From the NCBI GenBank assembly GCA_023460575.1, contig JAEWPQ010000102.1, positions 1 through 32,830 on the forward strand: 32,830 nt of DNA, written 5' to 3'. How positions within the stretch are numbered: the first letter of the stretch is position 1; each line of letters begins with the position of its first letter. The DNA comes from Bacillota bacterium (lineage in GTDB: Bacteria; Bacillota; Clostridia; Lachnospirales; Lachnospiraceae). The notes beneath the pieces were generated by a model that was given only the letters and a program-made list of their open reading frames with translations, was not told the DNA's origin and made no database searches. The position numbers were made by a program, and so were the translations under genes. Shown here one piece after another: positions 15,089 to 22,990 of this stretch.

Positions 15089-15129
15089 TCATGTTTTGAT
15101 TATATAATAAAAATGAGGAGGATGTTACA

Positions 15130-16725
15130 ATGAAAAAGAAGGAATATTGGAAAGCGGCGGTATTATCTGCAATGATAGCTGCAGCGGCATTATCTGGCTG
15201 TTCAGGTAAGAGTACCCAGACAGAACCAAAAGAAGAGAAAGGTAAAGAGGCTGAATTTAATTATACTGGTGAGGCACCGGTTACCAGCACGCCTGATGCA
15301 AAGGTCAGTATTCTGGCACAGAATTCCTGGTATTCTACGGTAGATTATGCCAACGCGGATATAATTAAGACCATTGCTTCCAATGCTGGGGTGACGATCG
15401 ACTGGACGCTTGTATCACCCACCAATTATAAGGATAGTGTAAGCCCGATGCTGGCATCCGGTTCGGATCTTCCTGATATCGTGGAACTTCCTGATCTGGA
15501 TGATAACATGACTTATATTACAGCGGGGCTATTCTATCCACTGGATGAGTATATGAATTATATGCCCAATTACAAAAAGTTCCTGGATAATAACCCTAAA
15601 ATAAAAGCCAGTCTTACCGCTGAGGATGGACATATTTATTATGTGCCTCAGACGGTTGTAACAGATAACTACCAACCCTGTACCATGATGAATATGCAGT
15701 GGTTAGACCAGCTGGGAATGCCTGTCCCTTCCACATTGGATGAGTTTGTAGAAACTCTGCGCGCTTTTAGGGATAATGATATGAACGGAAATGGTGATAA
15801 AACCGATGAAATTCCCTTAAGTGTTACAGCTAAGAATCTTCCCTATATGTTTGGACCGGCTTTTGGGCTCAACCTGGTGGATGGTTTTTATGCTGATGAA
15901 AATGGAAAAGTACACTATGCAGCAGCAGAGTCTGAGAACTATAAGAAGTACCTTACATTTTTAAATGGTCTTTATAAAGAAGGACTTTTGGAGGTAGAAT
16001 ATACGTCTCTTACCCGTGACCAGATAACAGAGCGCTGTGCACGTAATATAACGGGTGCAACGTTTGATTACAGCTGGCAGATGTCACAGCTTTACAGCAA
16101 GCAGTATCCGGAGTATACTGGAGACAAGGGAATTATGGCTGGAATTCCTCCTCTTTCAGGAGAATCAAAAGGTTACTATCTGGGCAGAAACCCCATTGCC
16201 AATATATTTGGTGTCAGCAAGTCAGATCAGGAACCACTTCTTGCAATCAAGTTTCTGGATTATGCAATGAGTGAGGAAGCGCAGAACTATTATGTTTGGG
16301 GACTTGAAGGGGAAAGCTATACCATATCAGCTGACGGAAAAAAGGCTTATACAGAAAAGGCTTCTGATAATAACTGGCTTCAGCAGCTTGGTATCAATGC
16401 AGGCTGTCTCCCTTCCCAGCAGTCTGTAGAGGCAACGGATGTGCTTCTGCCAAAATGGCATGTTGATAAGGATAAGGAGCTGCAGGCATTTTCCAGGGCA
16501 CCATGGCCTTTTATCTACTCCACAAAGGATGAACAGAATATTATTTCTCAATATCTGGTTGATATCACTACTTATGTAGATGAAATGAATGTGGCATTTA
16601 TCACAGGTACGACAGATCTTAGCACTTTTGATTCTTACTTATCCACGCTTGACAGTATGGGATTAAAGGAACTGCTGAAGGTAAAACAGCAGCAGTATGA
16701 CCGGTTCGTTTCATCGACCAAATAA
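15130..16725 (+). CDS. Extracellular solute-binding lipoprotein of the CUT1 transporter
   Basis: 531 aa, in the long LipO/YtcQ-type range. The lipoprotein signal has the lipobox LSG-C at Cys24, followed by a charged Lys/Glu linker. The mature part is a type II solute-binding fold, with LPDIVELPDLDDN, a DMNGNGDKTDEIPL segment that looks like a calcium-binding loop (DxNGNGDKTDE), and a long C-terminal domain. It captures an oligosaccharide for the two permeases upstream. GAGGAGG precedes the ATG. A terminator at 16737-16770 follows, so it should be the most abundant product of the operon. Confidence 0.94.
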   Translation: MKKKEYWKAAVLSAMIAAAALSGCSGKSTQTEPKEEKGKEAEFNYTGEAPVTSTPDAKVSILAQNSWYSTVDYANADIIKTIASNAGVTIDWTLVSPTNYKDSVSPMLASGSDLPDIVELPDLDDNMTYITAGLFYPLDEYMNYMPNYKKFLDNNPKIKASLTAEDGHIYYVPQTVVTDNYQPCTMMNMQWLDQLGMPVPSTLDEFVETLRAFRDNDMNGNGDKTDEIPLSVTAKNLPYMFGPAFGLNLVDGFYADENGKVHYAAAESENYKKYLTFLNGLYKEGLLEVEYTSLTRDQITERCARNITGATFDYSWQMSQLYSKQYPEYTGDKGIMAGIPPLSGESKGYYLGRNPIANIFGVSKSDQEPLLAIKFLDYAMSEEAQNYYVWGLEGESYTISADGKKAYTEKASDNNWLQQLGINAGCLPSQQSVEATDVLLPKWHVDKDKELQAFSRAPWPFIYSTKDEQNIISQYLVDITTYVDEMNVAFITGTTDLSTFDSYLSTLDSMGLKELLKVKQQQYDRFVSSTK

Positions 16726-16736
16726 TGATTTTCAGG

Positions 16737-16770
16737 CCGGCACAGAGACTCGTTTCTGTGCCGGTTTTTT
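16737..16770 (+). terminator. Terminator after the binding-protein gene
   Basis: A 10-bp GC-rich stem CCGGCACAGA/TCTGTGCCGG (16737-16746 with 16755-16764) with an 8-nt loop is followed by six T residues. It separates the transporter genes from the hydrolase gene, whose expression would depend on readthrough or a promoter I cannot see. Confidence 0.9.
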
Positions 16771-16807
16771 ACTGGATTAAATATATTTATTATAGAAAGG
16801 TTACGAT

Positions 16808-17902
16808 ATGAAAGACAAGAAAAGAACAATACCCATTTCTCAATTTTATACCTGTGAAGGGCAGCTCATAAAGAGGATGAAGGAAAAGGGAAGAAAGAAC
16901 CGGTTTTGCGCAGAGACAATAACAGAATATGAAAATTGGAAACAGGAAACAAGAGAGCTGTTAAAAAATCTGATTGGACTGCAGAACATGGAATACTGCC
17001 CGTTAAACCCCAGATGTCTGGAACGTGTGGAAATAGAAGACGGGATTATACGGGAAAAAATTGTCCTTCAGGTAGAACCGGAAGTGTATATGCCAGTCTA
17101 TGTTCTGATCCCTAAAAAGCGCGGAAAAGAAAAGCTGAAATGCTTTCTGGCACCTCCGGGTCATCAGGGAGCGGGGAAATATTCCGTTGCCGGAGTTCGG
17201 GAAATCCCTGCGGTTGCAGACAAAATTGAGCTGTTTCATTACGATTATGGTCTGATGATGGCAAAACTTGGTTATGTTACTCTATGCCCTGACTGCCGGG
17301 GTTTTGGGGAGAGAAGGGAGGCTGCGCTGCAGGGAGAAGAGGAGAGTGAATTTTTGAATTCAACCTGTTTTCATCTTGCACATATGGCAGAACCCCTGGG
17401 AATGACTGTGATCGGAATGTGTACCTGGGATCTGATGCGGCTGATTGATTATGTAAAGGAACGGGGAGAATGGGATGAGGAGTCCATTGGATGTGTGGGA
17501 TTCTCTGGAGGAGGAATGCAGACGCTTTGGCTTTCTGCTCTGGATGACCGGATTAAAACGGTAATTATAAGCGGATACTTATACGGATATTCGGACTCTC
17601 TTTTAAGGCTGAATGGCAACTGCAGCTGCAATTATGTACCGCATCTATGGGAGCATGTGGATATGGGAGATATTGGGGCGCTGCTGGCACCCAGACGGCT
17701 GATGGTACAGTCTGCCCGATCTGATCATTTAAACGGATACAGAGGTATGGAAAATGTTCTGGAGCAGCTGGAAGTGATCCGGAGGGCTTATGATCTGTTT
17801 GGAAAAGAGAAAGAAATTTATCATGATGTCTGGGATGGAGGCCATTGTTTTCATGGAGAAAATCTGGAGAAATTTTTAAGCCGCGGTATGGAAATGAAAT
17901 AA
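16808..17902 (+). CDS. Cytoplasmic alpha/beta hydrolase, probable carbohydrate esterase
   Basis: A 364-aa alpha/beta hydrolase of the dienelactone-hydrolase/acetyl-xylan-esterase-like superfamily. The nucleophile elbow is GFSGGG with Ser233. An oxyanion-type LAPPGHQG motif lies at 114-121, and CPDCRGFGER follows. The triad is probably completed by D306 in SARSDHLNG and H346 in DGGHCFHG. There is no signal peptide, so it would act in the cytoplasm, for example removing acetyl or other ester groups from sugars imported by the transporter just upstream. That role is inferred from position only. AAAGG precedes the ATG. The binding-protein terminator lies between it and the transporter genes. No terminator is obvious after its stop. 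Confidence 0.82.
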   Translation: MKDKKRTIPISQFYTCEGQLIKRMKEKGRKNRFCAETITEYENWKQETRELLKNLIGLQNMEYCPLNPRCLERVEIEDGIIREKIVLQVEPEVYMPVYVLIPKKRGKEKLKCFLAPPGHQGAGKYSVAGVREIPAVADKIELFHYDYGLMMAKLGYVTLCPDCRGFGERREAALQGEEESEFLNSTCFHLAHMAEPLGMTVIGMCTWDLMRLIDYVKERGEWDEESIGCVGFSGGGMQTLWLSALDDRIKTVIISGYLYGYSDSLLRLNGNCSCNYVPHLWEHVDMGDIGALLAPRRLMVQSARSDHLNGYRGMENVLEQLEVIRRAYDLFGKEKEIYHDVWDGGHCFHGENLEKFLSRGMEMK

Positions 17903-17946
17903 AGTGATTTTAATTGGATACGATAACATTTGCCAATACTTCTTTC

Positions 17947-17975
17947 TTGTGGTGAAAAACGTTCTATGCTATAAT
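17947..17975 (+). promoter_or_regulatory. Promoter of the holB-ricT-trmN6-rsmI operon
   Basis: -35 TTGTGG (17947-17952) and a perfect -10 TATAAT (17970-17975) are 17 nt apart. The predicted start is about 50 nt before the holB ATG. This lets the housekeeping genes be expressed independently of the sugar region. Confidence 0.65.
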
Positions 17976-18033
17976 GATACTGGCTGGTTTTTAAGAAAAC
18001 GGGTCATACAACAGCGATAGGGAGGGTGTCTCT

Positions 18034-19023
18034 ATGCCAGGTTTCCACGATATTATCGGTCATGAGAGAATCAAGGAACATTTACAGAAGGCGATTGAAT
18101 CAAATCATGTTTCCCATGCATATATTCTCACTGGAGAAGCGGGAATGGGAAGAAAATCTCTGGCTAACGCATTTGCCATGACTTTGCTGTGTGAAAAAGG
18201 GACCAGTGAGCCGTGTATGCAGTGTCATGCCTGCAAGCAGGTCATGAGCGGAAATCATCCGGATCTTATTTTTGTCACACATGAAAAAACAGCCGGTATC
18301 GGTGTAGATGACATCCGAAGTCAGATACAGGATACGATTATGATACGGCCTTACAGCAGCTACTATAAAATTTATATAGTTGATGAGGCAGAAAAGATGA
18401 CGGTTCAGGCTCAGAATGCCCTGCTAAAGACCATAGAGGAACCGCCGTCCTATGCAGTTATTATGCTTCTTACTACCAACCAGGAGGCATTTTTGCCTAC
18501 AATTCTCTCCAGATGCGTGCAGTTAAAGTTAAAGCCGTTAAAGGACAGCGTTGTTACTTCTTATTTGACAGGATCTCTGGGGATTAGTGAGAGCAGGGCG
18601 GAAATATACGGGGCATTTGCAAGAGGTAATTTAGGACGTGCCATTCATCTGGCTGCGTCGGAAGATTTTCAGGCACTGTATATGGAATTAATCCATATGC
18701 TGAAGCATTTAAAAGAGATGGATATCATTGAACTCTTAAATTATACCAGAAAGCTGAAGGAACAGGATCCGGATTTATCTGACAGCCTTGATTTTATGCA
18801 GGTGTGGTATCGGGATGTTTTAATGTTTAAAGTAACACAGGATATCAATCTTCTTGTTTTTAAAGAAGAATTTAATACAATGAAGGAGATGAGCGCTGCC
18901 AGCTCTTATGAGGGGATTGAACTGATCCTGCAGGCCATAGATAAGGCAAGGGTACGTTTGAATGCCAATGTAAATATGGAACTGGCGATGGAGCTTATGC
19001 TGCTTGTTATGAAGGAGAATTAA
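18034..19023 (+). CDS. holB: DNA polymerase III subunit delta'
   Basis: A 329-aa clamp-loader subunit of the AAA+ superfamily, which helps load the beta clamp onto primed DNA. The N-terminal P-loop-like segment is TGEAGMGRKS (33-42). A zinc module is formed by C53, C61, C64 and C67. It also has VDEAEKMTVQAQNALLKTIEEP (about 113-134, with Glu-rich Walker B surroundings) and the SRC motif in LPTILSRCVQL. GGGAGGG lies 7 nt before the ATG. It is followed by ricT and trmN6, the same order as in Bacillus (holB-yaaT-...-yabB), which supports the call. Its own promoter is at 17947-17975. Confidence 0.95.
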   Translation: MPGFHDIIGHERIKEHLQKAIESNHVSHAYILTGEAGMGRKSLANAFAMTLLCEKGTSEPCMQCHACKQVMSGNHPDLIFVTHEKTAGIGVDDIRSQIQDTIMIRPYSSYYKIYIVDEAEKMTVQAQNALLKTIEEPPSYAVIMLLTTNQEAFLPTILSRCVQLKLKPLKDSVVTSYLTGSLGISESRAEIYGAFARGNLGRAIHLAASEDFQALYMELIHMLKHLKEMDIIELLNYTRKLKEQDPDLSDSLDFMQVWYRDVLMFKVTQDINLLVFKEEFNTMKEMSAASSYEGIELILQAIDKARVRLNANVNMELAMELMLLVMKEN

Positions 19024-19026
19024 TTG

Positions 19027-19935
19027 ATGATAAATGTTATTGGTGTCAGATTCCGGAATGCAGGGAAGATCTATTACTTTGATCCTGTAAATCTGGAGGT
19101 AAAGGCTGGGGATCATGTAATTGTAGAGACAGCAAGAGGTATTGAGTATGGTTACGTTGTTCTTGGAGCCCGTGAGGTGGAAGATGAGAAGGTGGTTCAG
19201 CCTTTAAAATCAGTGATCCGTATGGCTACCAGGGCTGATGATGAAGTGGAGAAAAAGAACCACGAAAAGGAAAAGGAAGCATTTAAGATCTGCAGGGAAA
19301 AGATCAAAAAACACGGTCTGTTAATGAAGCTGATTGATGCGGAATATACCTTTGATAACAATAAAGTGCTGTTTTATTTTACAGCAGATGGAAGAATCGA
19401 TTTCAGAGAGCTGGTTAAAGATCTGGCTTCTGTTTTTAAAACCAGGATTGAGCTGCGCCAGGTTGGAGTCAGGGATGAGACTAAGATTGTGGGCGGTGTG
19501 GGTATCTGCGGCAGAACACTGTGCTGCCATTCTTATCTTTCTGAGTTTATACCGGTTTCTATTAAGATGGCAAAGGAACAAAATCTTTCTTTAAATCCCA
19601 CCAAGATCTCCGGTGTGTGCGGAAGGCTTATGTGCTGTTTAAAGAATGAGGAGGAAACCTACGAGGAGCTTAACAGCAAGCTTCCGGGTGTTGGCGATTT
19701 TGTGACCACTGATGACGGATTAAAGGGAGAGGTACACTCAGTCAGTGTTCTCAGACAGTTAGTTAAGGTCGTGGTTACGATTAAGGACGAAAAGGAAATC
19801 AGAGAATACAAAGTCGAACAGTTAAGGTTTAAGCCCAGACGCCGCAGAGAGAAGACTCAGGTGACGGATGAGGAGTTAAAGGCTTTGGAGGCACTGGAAA
19901 AGAAAGAGGGAAAGTCCAAGTTAGATGACAATTAA
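19027..19935 (+). CDS. ricT: PSP1-domain protein RicT (YaaT)
   Basis: 302 aa. PSP1-family protein; in Bacillus YaaT/RicT works with RicA and RicF in phosphorelay control of sporulation, competence and biofilm and in RNase Y-dependent RNA maturation, and the complex binds Fe-S clusters. Two matching Cys motifs are visible: ICGRTLCC (C161, C166, C167) and VCGRLMCC (C198, C203, C204). The Lys/Glu-rich middle is typical. I prefer the ATG at 19027, 9 nt after GAAGGAG, over a TTG at 19024. It begins 3 nt after the holB stop and overlaps trmN6 by 11 nt. No ricA or ricF lies in this window. Confidence 0.93.
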   Translation: MINVIGVRFRNAGKIYYFDPVNLEVKAGDHVIVETARGIEYGYVVLGAREVEDEKVVQPLKSVIRMATRADDEVEKKNHEKEKEAFKICREKIKKHGLLMKLIDAEYTFDNNKVLFYFTADGRIDFRELVKDLASVFKTRIELRQVGVRDETKIVGGVGICGRTLCCHSYLSEFIPVSIKMAKEQNLSLNPTKISGVCGRLMCCLKNEEETYEELNSKLPGVGDFVTTDDGLKGEVHSVSVLRQLVKVVVTIKDEKEIREYKVEQLRFKPRRRREKTQVTDEELKALEALEKKEGKSKLDDN

Positions 19936-20662
19936 GCTTAAAGACAATGAACGGATTGATGACCTTCAGCGGAACGGTTATCAGATCATACAAAACCGGG
20001 ACGGTTTCTGTTTTGGAATGGATGCCGTTCTGCTTTCCGGCTTTGCGAAAGTGAAGCCGGGGGAAAAGGCAGTTGATCTTGGAACCGGGACGGGAATAAT
20101 TCCTATTCTTTTGGAAGCTAAGAATGAGGGGATTCATTATACCGGGCTTGAGATCCAGGAAGAAGTGGCCGATATGGCAGCAAGAAGCGTGGCACTGAAT
20201 CATCTGGAGGATAAAATAACCATTGTCAGAGGAGATATAAAGGAAGCCAGCCGTTTGTTTGGTGCGGCTTCTTTTGATGTAGTGACATCCAATCCTCCTT
20301 ACATGAATGATTCCCATGGCCTTAAAAATCCGGATTTGCCAAAGGCCATATCCCGCCACGAGGTACTGTGTACGTTAGAGGATGTGACCTGTGAAGCAGC
20401 CAGGCTTCTTCGCCCGGGAGGGCGTTTTTATCTGGTTCACAGGCCTCACAGGCTGATTGAAATTATAACAGCACTGAAACGTGTGGGACTGGAACCCAAA
20501 CGAATGAAAATGGTTCATCCCTTTGCTGATAAAGAGGCAAATATGGTTCTTATTGAAGCTGTGAGGGGCGGGAGGTCCATGATCAAGGTGGAGGCTCCGG
20601 TTATTGTTTATAAGGAACCGGGAGTGTATACGGATGAGATTTATTCCATTTACGGATATTGA
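19925..20662 (+). CDS. trmN6: tRNA1(Val) (adenine37-N6)-methyltransferase
   Basis: A 245-aa class I SAM-dependent methyltransferase of the YfiC/YabB group, which makes m6A at position 37 of tRNA-Val. The SAM-binding motif is DLGTGTG (51-57), and the N6-adenine methylase catalytic motif is NPPY (123-126) in VTSNPPYMND. The N-terminal stretch GYQIIQNRDGFCFGMDAVLLS is characteristic of the family. It overlaps the end of ricT by 11 nt, so it is likely translationally coupled. The neighbour order ricT-trmN6-rsmI matches yaaT-(yabA)-yabB-(yazA)-rsmI of Bacillus without yabA and yazA. Confidence 0.92.
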   Translation: MTIKLKDNERIDDLQRNGYQIIQNRDGFCFGMDAVLLSGFAKVKPGEKAVDLGTGTGIIPILLEAKNEGIHYTGLEIQEEVADMAARSVALNHLEDKITIVRGDIKEASRLFGAASFDVVTSNPPYMNDSHGLKNPDLPKAISRHEVLCTLEDVTCEAARLLRPGGRFYLVHRPHRLIEIITALKRVGLEPKRMKMVHPFADKEANMVLIEAVRGGRSMIKVEAPVIVYKEPGVYTDEIYSIYGY

Positions 20663-20710
20663 ACTTAAATCATTATAAGAATAAAAGGAATTTTAACGGG
20701 AGCAGTAAAA

Positions 20711-21568
20711 ATGGACGAGAAAAAAGGTAAATTATATTTATGCGCCACTCCCATCGGTAATCTTGATGACATTACCCTCCGGGTTTTAAAAACGCTGAAG
20801 GAAGCAGATCTGATTGCAGCGGAGGATACCCGTCACAGCATCAAGCTTCTGAATCATTTTGATATTAAAACACCAATGACCAGCTACCACGAGTACAATA
20901 AGGTGGAAAAGGCAGTCTATCTGGTGGAACAGATGAAACAGGGAGTTATGGTTGCTCTGATTACTGATGCGGGAACTCCGGGAATCTCAGATCCGGGAGA
21001 AGAACTGGTAAAACAGTGTTATGAGGCAGGAGTGGAAGTGACCTCACTGCCAGGACCAGCGGCCTGCATTACCGCGCTCACCCTTTCCGGACTGGGAACC
21101 AGGAGATTTTGTTTTGAAGCCTTTCTTCCTTCAGACAAAAAGGAGAAGCAGTGGATTTTAAATGAACTGAAGGATGAGACAAGAACCATGATTCTCTATG
21201 AGGCACCTCACCGTCTTGTTAAGACGCTGGAAGAGCTTTATGAGGCATTAGGGGAGCGGAGAATTACCATCTGCAGGGAACTTACAAAGCGGTATGAGAC
21301 CGCATTCTGCACAACCTTTACCCAGGCATTAGATACTTACCGATCAGAGGATCCGAAAGGTGAATGTGTCATCGTAGTGGAAGGCAGGAGCTTTGAAGAG
21401 ATCCGAGCGGAGCAGACAAAGGCGTTTGAAGAGCTTTCCATGGAAGAACATATGGAACGTTATGAAAGCCAGGGAATGGATAAAAAAGAAGCTATGCGTA
21501 TGGTTGCAAAAGACCGTGGAATCAGCAAAAGAGAGGTTTATCAGTATCTGCTGAACCGGGAAATATAA
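20711..21568 (+). CDS. rsmI: 16S rRNA (cytidine1402-2'-O)-methyltransferase
   Basis: A 285-aa tetrapyrrole-methylase-fold enzyme that 2'-O-methylates C1402 in the decoding centre of 16S rRNA. Hallmarks are LCATPIGNLDDITLRVL near the N-terminus, AEDTRHS at about 38-44, the SAM-binding ITDAGTPGISDPGE, and LPGPAA. The C-terminal basic tail ends GISKREVYQYLL. GGGAG lies 8 nt before the ATG. It is the last gene of the holB operon; no terminator is obvious before the fatty-acid promoter that begins 10 nt downstream of its stop, so some readthrough into fabH is possible. Confidence 0.96.
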   Translation: MDEKKGKLYLCATPIGNLDDITLRVLKTLKEADLIAAEDTRHSIKLLNHFDIKTPMTSYHEYNKVEKAVYLVEQMKQGVMVALITDAGTPGISDPGEELVKQCYEAGVEVTSLPGPAACITALTLSGLGTRRFCFEAFLPSDKKEKQWILNELKDETRTMILYEAPHRLVKTLEELYEALGERRITICRELTKRYETAFCTTFTQALDTYRSEDPKGECVIVVEGRSFEEIRAEQTKAFEELSMEEHMERYESQGMDKKEAMRMVAKDRGISKREVYQYLLNREI

Positions 21569-21577
21569 AAAAATATC

Positions 21578-21606
21578 TTGACAACAGGCGTTTATTTTAA
21601 TAATAT
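21578..21606 (+). promoter_or_regulatory. Consensus promoter of the fatty-acid synthesis operon
   Basis: A perfect -35 TTGACA (21578-21583), a 17-nt spacer and -10 TAATAT (21601-21606). The predicted transcription start, near 21612-21614, falls inside the inverted repeat at 21607-21625. The leader to the fabH ATG would be about 100 nt. Confidence 0.8.
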
Positions 21607-21625
21607 TATTTTGAGATTCAAAATA
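21607..21625. promoter_or_regulatory. Putative FabT-type operator at the fabH transcription start
   Basis: A perfect inverted repeat with 8-bp arms TATTTTGA-GAT-TCAAAATA. Its core TTTG-N5-CAAA has the form of the FabT box known from streptococcal and lactococcal fatty-acid genes. It abuts the -10 box and covers the predicted start, so a bound repressor would block initiation. A further half-site-like ATTTGAGAT follows at 21625-21633. No fabT gene is in the window, so the regulator is an inference. Confidence 0.6.
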
Positions 21626-21714
21626 TTTGAGATATAAAACAATCCAACGAGGCATGATTTCAAACCAGGCCGGAAGATACCGGAATGGAACAGAAACATG
21701 AATGGGGGAAATTT

Positions 21715-22680
21715 ATGACAACAAAAATTATTGGAACAGGTTCAGCAGTTCCGGACCGGGTGGTCACCAATGATGATCTGGCAAAAATTGTGGATACCAG
21801 TGATGAATGGATCCAGTCAAGGACGGGAATCAGAGAACGACGGATCGCTGAGACTGAGTCCAGCACCACGGATCTTGCTATAAAAGCAGCTATGGCTGCA
21901 CTGAAAGATTCCGGTATATCGGCAGATGAACTGGACATTATTGTTTTGGCCACTTCGTCTCCAGACCGCTGTTTTCCCAGCGGAGCCTGTGAAGTACAGG
22001 CGGCAATCGGAGCCCACAGGGCAATTGCTTTTGATTTAAGCGCTGCTTGCTCCGGCTTTATCTATGGCTTTCATACAATTTCCGCTTTTTTTCAGGCAGG
22101 AATCTATAAAACAGGTCTGATAATCGGAGCGGATACTTTAAGTAAGCTGATCGACTGGACGGACAGAGGCACCTGCGTACTTTTCGGAGATGGTGCAGGA
22201 GCGGCAGTAGTACGGAAAGAGGATAAGGGAAATCTTTATATGACCATGGGTGCCGATGGTACAAGAGGATACGCACTGGACTGTGTATCACGGACAACAG
22301 GTAATTTTCTCACTGGTCACAAACCGGAAACAGGTTACATGACCATGGACGGACAGGAAGTTTTCCGGTTTGCAGTGAAAACTGTACCGGAGGCAATCTT
22401 AGAGGTGCTTTCCGAGAGCGGAACGGATTTAAGTGAAATTAAGTATTTTATCCTGCATCAGGCCAATTACCGGATCTTTGAATCGATTGCAAAGAGACTA
22501 AAAGTGCCAATGGAGAAGTTTCCAACAAATTTAGAGCGTTATGGAAATACGTCGGGAGCATCGGTTCCTCTTTTATTAGATGAACTGAACAAGGCTGGAA
22601 AGCTGCAGCAGGGGGATAAGATTGTACTTGCCGGATTTGGGGCAGGACTTACCTGGGGAGCCACTCTTATGGAGTGGTAA
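21715..22680 (+). CDS. fabH: 3-oxoacyl-[acyl-carrier-protein] synthase III
   Basis: A 321-aa condensing enzyme that starts fatty-acid synthesis by joining an acyl-CoA primer to malonyl-ACP. The catalytic triad is visible: C112 in SAACSGF, H248 in ILHQANYRI and N278 in RYGNTSGAS. ATG at 21715 follows GGGGGAA by 6 nt and gives the normal N-terminus (TTKIIGTGSAVPD); the longer reading from 21685 would add 10 residues across the ribosome binding site. It is the first gene of the operon, under the promoter and operator at 21578-21625. Confidence 0.97.
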   Translation: MTTKIIGTGSAVPDRVVTNDDLAKIVDTSDEWIQSRTGIRERRIAETESSTTDLAIKAAMAALKDSGISADELDIIVLATSSPDRCFPSGACEVQAAIGAHRAIAFDLSAACSGFIYGFHTISAFFQAGIYKTGLIIGADTLSKLIDWTDRGTCVLFGDGAGAAVVRKEDKGNLYMTMGADGTRGYALDCVSRTTGNFLTGHKPETGYMTMDGQEVFRFAVKTVPEAILEVLSESGTDLSEIKYFILHQANYRIFESIAKRLKVPMEKFPTNLERYGNTSGASVPLLLDELNKAGKLQQGDKIVLAGFGAGLTWGATLMEW

Positions 22681-22689
22681 ATAATAGGA

Positions 22690-22716
22690 CTAATACTTTG
22701 TTAATCAAAGTACTAG
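22690..22716. promoter_or_regulatory. Second putative FabT-type inverted repeat upstream of acpP
   Basis: The repeat TACTTTG-TTAAT-CAAAGTA (22694-22712) is perfect and extends, with one mismatch per arm, to CTA...TAG (22690-22716). It has the same TTTG-N5-CAAA core and spacing as the site before fabH. A weak promoter-like arrangement (TTGTTA at 22698 and TATAAA at 22719) overlaps it. It could control internal transcription of acpP-fabK and later genes, as a second FabT site does in streptococci. Confidence 0.5.
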
Positions 22717-22756
22717 CATATAAATTGAATACGATGAAGCAAAAGGAGATTAGAAG

Positions 22757-22990
22757 ATGTTAGAAAAAATGCAGGAAATTATCGCAGAGCAGTTAAATGT
22801 AGAGGCTGGAATCATTAAGCCAGAATCCTCTTTTAAAGAGGACTTAGGAGCAGATTCCCTTGATTTATTCGAACTGGTTATGGCTCTTGAAGATGAGTAC
22901 TCAGTTGAGATTCCCTCTGAGGATTTAGAGAAATTAACAACAGTTCAGCAGGTTATGGACTATTTAAAAGCAAAGGGCGTGGAAGCGTAA
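22757..22990 (+). CDS. acpP: Acyl carrier protein
   Basis: A 77-aa acidic four-helix carrier protein. The phosphopantetheine attachment serine is S34 in LGADSLDLFELVM. It carries growing acyl chains for all enzymes of this operon. AAAGGAGAT precedes the ATG. The 76-bp gap to fabH holds the inverted repeat at 22690-22716. Its stop overlaps the fabK start by 1 nt (TAATG), suggesting coupled translation. Confidence 0.97.
   Translation: MLEKMQEIIAEQLNVEAGIIKPESSFKEDLGADSLDLFELVMALEDEYSVEIPSEDLEKLTTVQQVMDYLKAKGVEA

Noticed and set aside
2693..17902. Sugar region as a mobile island
   Set aside because: No integrase, transposase, flanking direct repeats or tRNA-border attachment site is visible. 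Only the synteny argument remains, so I do not call a mobile element.
19829..20359. 176-codon minus-strand frame opposite ricT and trmN6
   Set aside because: It overlaps two well-supported genes including the NPPY motif region. Its length reflects coding bias of the opposite strand.
22690..22716. FapR site upstream of acpP
   Set aside because: The outer arms resemble TAGTAC, but the spacing is far wider than the FapR operator, while the inner TTTG-N5-CAAA matches the FabT form found upstream of fabH.
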